Positions 48,892 through 55,778 of a stretch of DNA of 64,000 nucleotides are shown here, in pieces. How positions within the stretch are numbered: position 1 is the stretch's first letter; every line of letters starts with the position of its first letter. Source of the stretch: FEN-680 sp036845225 (lineage in GTDB: Bacteria; Actinomycetota; Geothermincolia; Fen-727; Anoxymicrobiaceae); NCBI GenBank assembly GCA_036845225.1, contig DAIUEJ010000007.1, forward strand, positions 1-64,000, read 5' to 3'. The position numbers were made by a program, and so were the translations under genes. Under the pieces are notes generated by a model. That model searched no databases, was not told the DNA's origin, and was given only the letters and a program-made list of their open reading frames with translations.

Positions 48892-49911
48892 TTACTTCAT
48901 CACTTTCTTGAGCCACGTCGAGACCGCCGGGATGATCTCGTCCACGAAGTCCGTCATCACCAGGTGGTATGCCTCCGGCAGGTACAGGAACTCCTTCTCG
49001 CAGGTCAGCCGGCCGTAGACGCGACGCACGTAATCTTCCGGGAAGATATTGTCGTGCCCCGCATGGACGACCATCACGGGTGTCTCTATCTCCTCGACCT
49101 TGCGCGCCATCGGGGTCGTGGACAGGGACGCCAGCGCGCGCAGGCTGATGGCACGGACCACCAGCGGGTCTTCTTTCATGAAGGCATTGAGGTCGGGGAT
49201 GAAGCGGCTCTCCTCCGCTCCGAGGTTGAGGTAGAGCCATATCGGGGTCCGCAGCTCGCCGAGCGGAGACTGCGTCAGAGGAAGCAGGTACGGCAGCAGC
49301 GGCATCGCGGGCCGGAACAGTCCGGGCCACCGCGTGATGCGCTCGTTGTCCGGCTCGTCCGGGGCGATGAGGTTGTGGCACACAGCGGCTTTCAGGCGCG
49401 GGTCGGCCGCCGCGGCGTAGAAGGCGACCATGCCGCCCTGGCTGGAGCCGGAGACGGCAACCTTGTCGTTGTATGTCTCGATGGCGTGGCTTGTTACCTC
49501 GCGTGCGTCCTCGACCTGTGAGCCCAGAGTGTAGCTGCCCCGCTTGCCGCTGCTCCGGCCGTGCCCCTTGGGGTCGAACCCGACAACGTTGAAACCCTGC
49601 CGGCTGAGCTTGTACATGAACTCCAGATAGAGCAGCGCGTAAACCGCCGTCCCCGGGATGAACACCATCACGGGGTCCTCCGGTTTCGATTCAAAGTGGT
49701 ACAGGTGGAGGTCGCGGCCCTCGAGGCGCAGCACCTCGTCCTTCCAGGTGCCCCATAGTCCTTCCTGGCCGAAGCGCCCCATGAGCGCCTTGCCGTACGC
49801 GTCGGTCTCCTCGACGGGCGGGACGGGCCTGTTCATCTCGTAGTAGCTGTAGCCGGCCCATCCAAGCATCCCTGACGCGGCTGCAGCGGCGGCCTTCTTC
49901 TTGAACGCCAT
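48892..49911 (-). CDS. alpha/beta hydrolase (monoacylglycerol-lipase-like)
   Basis: 339 residues. A short N-terminal helix (AAAAAASGMLGWAGYSYYEM) may anchor it to the membrane. Then VMVFIPGTAVYALLYLEFMY, VVGFDPKGHGRSSGKRGSYT, the elbow KVAVSGSSQGGMVAFYAAAA with nucleophile Ser, the acid in PVMVVHAGHDNIFPEDYV and His in YLPEAYHLVM. This is the order of lysophospholipases and monoacylglycerol lipases. AAGGAG before ATG 49911 decides the start over the 24-base longer frame. Substrate unknown. Confidence 0.85.
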   Translation of the reverse strand: MAFKKKAAAAAASGMLGWAGYSYYEMNRPVPPVEETDAYGKALMGRFGQEGLWGTWKDEVLRLEGRDLHLYHFESKPEDPVMVFIPGTAVYALLYLEFMYKLSRQGFNVVGFDPKGHGRSSGKRGSYTLGSQVEDAREVTSHAIETYNDKVAVSGSSQGGMVAFYAAAADPRLKAAVCHNLIAPDEPDNERITRWPGLFRPAMPLLPYLLPLTQSPLGELRTPIWLYLNLGAEESRFIPDLNAFMKEDPLVVRAISLRALASLSTTPMARKVEEIETPVMVVHAGHDNIFPEDYVRRVYGRLTCEKEFLYLPEAYHLVMTDFVDEIIPAVSTWLKKVMK

Positions 49912-50076
49912 CAACAGGCTCCTTTCGCAAGACATGAACGGTCAGCGAGAATCTCTCACATGCCGGTTGTTCCCGCAAGTTGGCGGACGTAATCCAGGTG
50001 ACCTGCGAACAAGGTGAGCAGGCAGAGCGCCGCAAAGACTATTGTGTGACCGTCATATGGAGACTGGGGGTATGAC

Positions 50077-50721
50077 ATGTACTTCGCATACACCGAAGCG
50101 GCCGAGCAAGCCCTCCGTAACCTGAGGAGCACCGCAAACTTCCAGTGGTTCCTGATCCCGCTGCTGGCGTTCTGCTTCTACGTCTATTTCGTGGAGGTCG
50201 AGCGCAAGAACTGGAACGTCATCATGGCGGGCCTGGCGTTCTGGGGGCTCGAGTGGTTCCTGGAGATCTGCAACGCGCTGTGACTGCGCGGCACCCACCA
50301 CGCCGCCGTGTGGTTGGCGCCGGGGAGGTCGGCGTACCTGATCATGGTCGGGCTGACTATCGAGATAAGCATGATGTTCCTCGTGGCGGGCGTGATCCTC
50401 GCGAAGAGCCTGCCGGCCGACAAGAAGATGAAGATCCGGGGGATCCCGAACAGGTGGGTCCTCATCGTGGCGTACTCGCTGCTGTTCGTCTTCATCGAGG
50501 TGATACTGCACTTCTGGGGCGTGCTGGTGTGGACCTACTGGTGGTGGAACTGGCCGTTCGTGCTGCTCATCATCCTCATCGGGTACATGCCTTACATGAT
50601 CTTCTCGTTCTGGATACACGACATGCCGTCGCTGAAGAAGAAGATCGTCATCGTCTCGGGCGTGTATGCGCTTGATATCGTGCTGCTGGTCGTGTTCATG
50701 GGAATACTGAAGTGGATATAA
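50077..50721 (+). pseudogene. six-helix membrane protein split by an in-frame TGA
   Basis: The two halves are in the same frame and read as one protein of about 214 codons: FQWFLIPLLAFCFYVYFVEV, then WGLEWFLEICNAL, TGA at 50281-50283, and LRGTHHAAVWLAPGRSAYLI onward through helices ending EVILHFWGVLVWTYWW and YALDIVLLVVFMGILKW. The second half has no good start of its own. The TGA may be Sec, a TGG-to-TGA mutation (Trp would fit NALxLRGTHHAAVW) or an error. A hairpin follows, but its GGU is about 43 bases away, outside the usual SECIS range. The product is unknown. Confidence 0.6.
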
Positions 50722-50726
50722 CTTCT

Positions 50727-50797
50727 CCCTCCCCCTTCAGCGGTGGGGCTTGATGTCCCCTCCCCCTTGAGGGGGGAGGGTCGGGGTGGGGGTGCAA
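50727..50797. repeat. CCCTCCCCCTTGAGGGGG repeat, forward copy
   Basis: CCCTCCCCCTTGAGGGGGGA at 50758 ends in GGGTCGGGGTGGGGGTG; the partner copy at 38200-38240 is in the opposite orientation. A partial copy (CTCCCTCCCCCTTCAG) immediately precedes it at 50725. Confidence 0.8.
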
Positions 50798-50813
50798 TGA
50801 AAGGGAGGCGAGA

Positions 50814-51590
50814 GTGACCACACTGAAAGCCGTGCTGGCCCTGATGGACTTCAGCGACAGTCATCCGAGGCTGATCAAGTACCTGGCGCGCCCGATCGCG
50901 AACGCGCCGGTGTTGTCGGCGAGGCTGCCGGTGATGGTCCGCGCGTACATGGGGGCGACCTCCTTCGACATCCACGACGTCGACGTGGAGAACGGGCGGT
51001 ACGGAATAGGCGGGGTGGACGAGATCATGTTCGGCTCGGAGTTGCTGCGGGTCCTGCACCTGGTGCTCGCACGGATGGGGCCTGCGGAGCAGGAGCGGGC
51101 GCTCTATGACATCGGGTTCCTGACAGGCTATTACGAGGCAAAGGACGCCGTGAGGAAAGGGCGCTGGGCGCCGCGCGTGCTGGTCCCCCTGATAACGAGC
51201 GCGGGCTTGCTCGAGCGTGTGCGCAGCGACCCGACCATGGCGGAGTTCCTCAACAAGGTGCTCGCGACCGAGTCCCGCATCATCATCAATGAAGGCGGCT
51301 GGGGGAGCGTGGAGGAGTTCGACTTCAGCTCGACCCCGCTCCGGGCGGTCCTCGCGAACTCGCAGGAGGCTGCCTGGATGGGGCCATCCGACAGCCCGGT
51401 CTGCCACTACTTCGCTGGCGGAGCGGCGGGACACGCGAGCGCGATCACGGGTGAGTTCTTCGAGGGCAGGGAGGTCGAGTGCGCCGCCGCCGGGGCGCGG
51501 AGGTGCGTCTTCGAGATGACGCCGGCTGTCGAGAGCGAAGCCGAACTCGAGCGCCGTGAGATGGCTGCTGCGCTGCTGGCGCTTCGCTGA
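50814..51590 (+). CDS. V4R-domain protein
   Basis: 258 residues. The C-terminal half contains the V4R (4-vinyl reductase, PF02830) signature CHYFAGGAAGHASAITGEFF followed by EVECAAAGARRCVFEMTP, where His and Cys may bind metal. The N-terminal half is mostly helical (ELLRVLHLVLARMGPAEQER). V4R domains occur in BchJ-like and regulatory proteins and are thought to bind small hydrophobic or hydrocarbon ligands. Start is GTG 50814 after GGGAGG. It is not clearly in an operon with neighbours. Confidence 0.78.
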   Translation: MTTLKAVLALMDFSDSHPRLIKYLARPIANAPVLSARLPVMVRAYMGATSFDIHDVDVENGRYGIGGVDEIMFGSELLRVLHLVLARMGPAEQERALYDIGFLTGYYEAKDAVRKGRWAPRVLVPLITSAGLLERVRSDPTMAEFLNKVLATESRIIINEGGWGSVEEFDFSSTPLRAVLANSQEAAWMGPSDSPVCHYFAGGAAGHASAITGEFFEGREVECAAAGARRCVFEMTPAVESEAELERREMAAALLALR

Positions 51591-51716
51591 GCAAGGTGAC
51601 CGGATTGGTCTAGGTGACACAGCGGAGATGCATTTCGATGAAACGCACCACCGCTGCAAGATTTGAGGCGCCAATGCGCCGTGCGGTCAGGTTAAAACCT
51701 GCCCCCTCCCTCTTGT

Positions 51717-53282
51717 TCAGGCCCAGTGCTGGGCGCGCTCCACCGCCTTCTTCCAGCCGGCGTAGAGTGACTCCCGGGTCTGCGCGTCCATGTCCGGCGT
51801 GAAATCACGCTCGATCCTGTGGATGCGCAGGATGTCGTCGGGGTACTTCCAGATGCCCGCGGCGATACCGGTGAAGTATGCGGCGCCCAGCGCCGTCGCC
51901 TCCAGGATCTGGGGGCGGTCGACCTTCATGTCGAGGATGTCGGCGAGGAACTGCATGAGGAAGTTGTTGATAGACGCGCCCCCATCCGACTTGATGGAGC
52001 GCACTTCCTTCCCGATGTCTTTTTCCATGGCGTTGATGACGTCCTTGCACTGGTATGCAATCGACTCCAGCGTTGCCCGGACCACCTGCTCTTTGGTGGT
52101 GGCGCGGGAGAGCCCGATGAGCGTCCCTCGCGCGTACGGGTCCCAGTACGGCGCGGTGAGGCCGGTGAAGGCCGGGACAAGGTAGACGCCCCCCGTATCG
52201 GCGGCACAATTCGCCAGCGCCTCGCACTCGGAGGCGTCCGTGATCATCTTCATATTGTCCCGCAGGAACTGGATGGAGGAGCCGGCGCTGGAGATGATCC
52301 CCTCCAGCATGTAGGTGGTCTTGCCGTCCATCTTCCAGGCGACCAGCGGGGTGAGCTTGTGGATGGATGCGACCGCGGAGTCTCCGGTGTTGATATCGAC
52401 GAAGGTGCCGGTCCCGTTAGTGCACTTGACGCTGCCCTCGTCGAAACATGCCTCGCCGAACAGCGCGGCCTGCTGGTCCGCGACCACGCTCTTGATCGGT
52501 ATCGGGTCGCCGAACAGCTCGGTCACGCCGAAATCGCCGCTCGTCTCCCTGATGTCCGGCAGCTTGAGCCCGCCGGGCAGGCCGAACGGCTTGAGCAGTT
52601 GGCTGCTCCACTTCATGCCGAACGGGTCGAACATGCCGGTTGCGCTCACGTTTGAGAAGTCGGTCGCGTGCACCTTGCCCTTCGTGTAGTTCCAGACGAG
52701 CCACGTATCGACGGTTCCGAACAGGAGCTTGCCCGCCGCGGCTTTTTCCTTCGCGCCCTCGACGTTGTCCAGTATCCAGCGCGCGTGGGCGGATGACATC
52801 GAGGGGGTGACGGTAAAGTGAGCGGCTGCGATAAGCATCTTGCCGACCGGGTTCTTCTTGAGTTTCTTGCTGATTGGCGCGATGCGCTGGTAAGCACCTC
52901 CCACGACGTGGAGGAGCTTGAACGGGCCGCTCCTGTTTACACGCTCGCACTCGTCGGACATCCTGGTGTCCTGCCAGGTGATGGCGTTGTACACGGGCTC
53001 GCCGGTGTCGGCGTCCCAGAGCATGCTGGTGGCACGCTGGGTAGCGATGCCCATGGCTTCGATGTCCGACGCCTTGAGGGAGGCTTTGTCGAGCGCCTTT
53101 CGAGTGACTTCCACGCACTTGTCGAAGAGGACCTTCGGCTCCTGCTCGGTCCACCCCGGCTTCGGGAAGACCTGTGGCAACTCAGCGTACTCTTCGGCGA
53201 CGACGTTGGTCTCGTGGTCGTAGATGAGGGTGCGCGTGCCCGTCGTCCCGACGTCGTTCACGAGGATGTATTTCTCGCTCAA
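51717..53282 (-). CDS. FGGY-family carbohydrate kinase, glycerol-kinase-like
   Basis: 521 residues. The N-terminal ATPase motif is VNDVGTTGTRTLIYDHETNV and the second WQDTRMSDECERV. The mid region has VADQQAALFGEACFDEGSVK and GTGTFVDINTGDSA, and the end SIKSDGGASINNFLMQFLAD, all matching FGGY kinases of the glycerol or xylulose group. Residues around the substrate loop (ITWQDTR) agree best with glycerol kinase, which phosphorylates glycerol. TTG 53282 follows AGGGGG. No glycerol transporter or dehydrogenase lies nearby, so the substrate is not certain. Confidence 0.78.
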   Translation of the reverse strand: MSEKYILVNDVGTTGTRTLIYDHETNVVAEEYAELPQVFPKPGWTEQEPKVLFDKCVEVTRKALDKASLKASDIEAMGIATQRATSMLWDADTGEPVYNAITWQDTRMSDECERVNRSGPFKLLHVVGGAYQRIAPISKKLKKNPVGKMLIAAAHFTVTPSMSSAHARWILDNVEGAKEKAAAGKLLFGTVDTWLVWNYTKGKVHATDFSNVSATGMFDPFGMKWSSQLLKPFGLPGGLKLPDIRETSGDFGVTELFGDPIPIKSVVADQQAALFGEACFDEGSVKCTNGTGTFVDINTGDSAVASIHKLTPLVAWKMDGKTTYMLEGIISSAGSSIQFLRDNMKMITDASECEALANCAADTGGVYLVPAFTGLTAPYWDPYARGTLIGLSRATTKEQVVRATLESIAYQCKDVINAMEKDIGKEVRSIKSDGGASINNFLMQFLADILDMKVDRPQILEATALGAAYFTGIAAGIWKYPDDILRIHRIERDFTPDMDAQTRESLYAGWKKAVERAQHWA

Positions 53283-53350
53283 GTCAGCCCCCTAACGCTA
53301 TCGAGTGCGGCATCGTCCATGGACAATACTAGACCCACGTGGCCCGGAGC

Positions 53351-53392
53351 GCGACTAAACTTTTTGGGGTCAGGTCCTTTTTCTTGAGTCGC
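53351..53392. repeat. GCGACTAAAC...AGTCGC inverted repeat
   Basis: GCGACT and AGTCGC enclose AAACTTTTTGGGGTCAGGTC, of the same type as 16425-16461. It lies upstream of the glycerol kinase gene. Confidence 0.7.
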
Positions 53393-53407
53393 TGAACGCG
53401 TGGCGAC

Positions 53408-53450
53408 GCACTACTGGGGTCAGGCACCGGCGGTGCATTTAGTAAAGCAC
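53408..53450. repeat. GCACTACTGGGGTCAGGCAC repeat
   Basis: Equivalent to one arm of the palindrome at 29233-29337. The right end reaches the TAG stop of the MFS gene. Confidence 0.7.
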
Positions 53451-54751
53451 TACGGGTGCTCAGGCTGGGCTGCCCGATCGTCATGCCTCACCGGCTGACC
53501 TCTCATGGTCAGTGAAGGGAAGACCAGAAGGGCGATCCCTGTGGCCAGGCAGACGCCCCCGCCGACGAGGATCGCAACCTCCGTCGAGGTGAGCTCCGAC
53601 AGATAAGCGAGGAGCTGGCCCCCGATCGGGAAGCCTCCGACCAGGAGCATGATGAACAGGCTCGATACACGTCCCCGCATCTCGCGCTCGGAGTTGCCCT
53701 GCAAGGTGGCGTTGATGGCAGACGCCAGTACCATGAAGCTGCCCCCGAAGCCGATAGAGGTCACGCAGGTCAGCCAGTAGGTCCGCGATAACCCGAAAGC
53801 GATAAGGACCACGCCGAGCGCGACGGCGGAGCCTCTGATGACGTTTCGCGAGTCGAAACGGTCATCCAGCCAGGTGACGAGCGGCGCGCCTATGGCGGCC
53901 CCCAGACCGTACAGCCCGAGTATCAGCCCGTAGCTGCCGGCGCCGCGATGGAATACGTCTTTCGCCACAGCGGGCATCAGGACCAGCACGGAGAACCCGA
54001 AGAAAGCCACCACGGTGATGACCATCAGCAGCCAGAACATGTACCTGTTCCGCCACACGTGCGTGAAAGCCGCGCCCATGTGCCGCAGCCTCCCTTCCTC
54101 AGGCATCGGGACGCCGGGAGTATGTGTCCTGACCAGCAGGATCGCCCCGATCACGAACAGGAAGCTGATGCCGTTGATGTAGAAAGCGGTCCCGGCCGAC
54201 CAGACGCTGATGATGATGGCCCCGAGCGCCGGGCCCACGAAGCGGGCGAGGTTGAACTGTGCGGCGTTGAGGGCGACGGCATTTAGGAGGTCGCGGGGCG
54301 GCACCAGGTCGGGCATGATCGACTGCCATGCCGGGAGAAGCAGGGCTGTGGCGATTCCCATGACTACGCTGATGACCATTATCACAGGGAGGTTCGCGAC
54401 GCCCACGGTAGTGGCGATGGCGAGAGCGAAGGCGTCTACCATCATGACCGACTGGCCGACAAGGATCAGCTTCTTCCGGTCAAGGTAATCCGCGAGCGAC
54501 CCGGCGTAGAGCGACAGGAACAGCACGGGCAGGTAGCTGGCGAAATTGACCCAGCCGACCCAGGCGTTGGAGCCGGTGAGCACCTTGATGTACCAGAGGA
54601 GGGCGGCTGTCTGGATCCAGGTGCCCACGTTGGATATGAAAGCTCCCGACCAGAGCACGCTGAAGTCCCGGTTGGCGAAGGCCGAGAGGACCCCGCCTCG
54701 CAGCGGTGAGCTTCGAGGAGGCCGGTTGCTGACCACAGGTGGTGAAGTCAC
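53450..54751 (-). CDS. MFS transporter
   Basis: 433 residues with about 11 to 12 helices. The motif after helix 2 is GSLADYLDRKKLILVGQSVM, the classic MFS A-motif variant (G-x3-D-x-x-x-R-K), and helix 5 and 6 surround WQSIMPDLVPPRDLLNAVAL. It resembles the enterobactin/macrolide-exporter-like group (EntS/MefA). GTG 54751 overlaps the stop of the DUF3795 gene as GTGA, so the two are coupled. Substrate unknown. Confidence 0.85.
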   Translation of the reverse strand: MTSPPVVSNRPPRSSPLRGGVLSAFANRDFSVLWSGAFISNVGTWIQTAALLWYIKVLTGSNAWVGWVNFASYLPVLFLSLYAGSLADYLDRKKLILVGQSVMMVDAFALAIATTVGVANLPVIMVISVVMGIATALLLPAWQSIMPDLVPPRDLLNAVALNAAQFNLARFVGPALGAIIISVWSAGTAFYINGISFLFVIGAILLVRTHTPGVPMPEEGRLRHMGAAFTHVWRNRYMFWLLMVITVVAFFGFSVLVLMPAVAKDVFHRGAGSYGLILGLYGLGAAIGAPLVTWLDDRFDSRNVIRGSAVALGVVLIAFGLSRTYWLTCVTSIGFGGSFMVLASAINATLQGNSEREMRGRVSSLFIMLLVGGFPIGGQLLAYLSELTSTEVAILVGGGVCLATGIALLVFPSLTMRGQPVRHDDRAAQPEHP

Positions 54752-55200
54752 TTCTTCCCGGGCGGGCTGTACCAGAGGCGCTTTCCTTGAGCGAAAGCAT
54801 CGACGCCCGACTTCTTGATCGCCCGGAGGTTCTTCAGGTGCGCATCGCCGTGAACAGGCACGAGGAACACCAGCTTTGTGCAACTGGAGAAGTCCTCGCA
54901 CTCCCAGCAGCCGGCATACTCTTTCTTGATAGCGCACTTTGCGATGTTGCAGAACTTCGAGCGCGACCCTCCCCGGGAGCCCTTGCAGCGCAGCTTCACC
55001 ATGGCGCCGAGCACGTCGTAACACTGCTGGTAGTTCTTGAACTCGGGGAAGGGGATGACATCGGCCAGCTCACTGAACCTGGTGTCGCGCAACTCCTTTC
55101 GCAGGTCGCGCGCCAGGTCCGGTATCGTGCCCTGGCCGAAACTGCAGTCTCCGCAGTAGAGCCCGCAGTAGGCGGTCCGCGCAAGGTAGTCCTCAGCCAT
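54748..55200 (-). CDS. DUF3795-family Cys-rich protein
   Basis: 150 residues. The N-terminus YCGLYCGDCSFGQGTIPDLA and the later CKGSRGGSRSKFCNIAKCAI and AGCWECEDFSSCTKLVFL give eight or nine Cys arranged in CxxxCxxC-like groups, which is the DUF3795 pattern and suggests Zn or Fe-S. Function unknown. Start ATG 55200; the 11 codons upstream lack support. It is coupled to the MFS gene, a combination not usually reported, so a role in export or sensing is possible. Confidence 0.75.
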   Translation of the reverse strand: MAEDYLARTAYCGLYCGDCSFGQGTIPDLARDLRKELRDTRFSELADVIPFPEFKNYQQCYDVLGAMVKLRCKGSRGGSRSKFCNIAKCAIKKEYAGCWECEDFSSCTKLVFLVPVHGDAHLKNLRAIKKSGVDAFAQGKRLWYSPPGKK

Positions 55201-55369
55201 GGTTCCTCCCAGAGTAGCAGTAGTGAATATCAATCGGCACTGACATTAATTCAGAGCGCACTCGCCGGCGTCAAGGTTCAGAAGAGTCATTGCGCCGCTC
55301 GTGGTTCCGGGAGTAGCATTGGAACAGGCAAGACCACCACCAGAGATGCACGAAGACGGAGGAAGCAAC

Positions 55370-55681
55370 ATGGCATTCATCGCGGCTTTCATGGCGCACG
55401 CACCGGACGCGAACCCGGAGGACATCGGCCTGGTCGAGACCCCGACCTACAAGCTCTACTCGGTCTGCGTGCGGGACCAGGAGCAGGCGCTAGTGACCGC
55501 GCGCAAGCTGGTCGAGGAGCTGGGGGTCGAGTCGATCATCCTGTGCCCGGGGTTCAAGAACAAGGACATCGCAGAGCTGGACGAGCTGGTCGGGGCAGAC
55601 TGCGGCGTGAACGTATCGAGGGGGGATGCGCCCTCGGGCGCCGTCGCGATGCGCGCCATGAAGCGAGAAGGCTGGTTCTAA
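55370..55681 (+). CDS. DUF6506-like small protein
   Basis: 103 residues: FIAAFMAHAPDANPEDIGLV, YKLYSVCVRDQEQALVTARK, VESIILCPGFKNKDIAELDE and a glycine-rich end with GVNVSRGDAPSGAVAM. The alternating strand-helix pattern suggests a compact alpha/beta fold. I recall the family as DUF6506, without assigned activity. GGAGGAAGC precedes ATG 55370. It is convergent with the enolase-like gene across a long inverted repeat. Confidence 0.6.
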   Translation: MAFIAAFMAHAPDANPEDIGLVETPTYKLYSVCVRDQEQALVTARKLVEELGVESIILCPGFKNKDIAELDELVGADCGVNVSRGDAPSGAVAMRAMKREGWF

Positions 55682-55775
55682 ACGCAAAATAGGGACAGGC
55701 ACCTTTTTGCATTTTCTGCTGTCCATCGGTAGACGATGTATAAATGCAAAAAGGTGCCTGTCCCTATTTTGCGTT
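55681..55775. repeat. perfect 33-base inverted repeat between convergent genes
   Basis: Arms 55681-55713 and 55743-55775 (AACGCAAAATAGGGACAGGC ... GCCTGTCCCTATTTTGCGTT) pair without mismatch around a 29-base loop. The left arm touches the stop codon of the DUF6506 gene, the right the stop of the enolase-like gene. T5 runs suggest it may terminate transcription in both directions. Confidence 0.88.
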
Positions 55776-55778
55776 TTT

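Noticed and set aside
51650..51716. Short stems GGCGC/GCGCC and CAGGTT/AACCTG between V4R and glycerol kinase genes
   Set aside because: Stems of five or six bases with tiny loops and no T-run are too weak to call a terminator.
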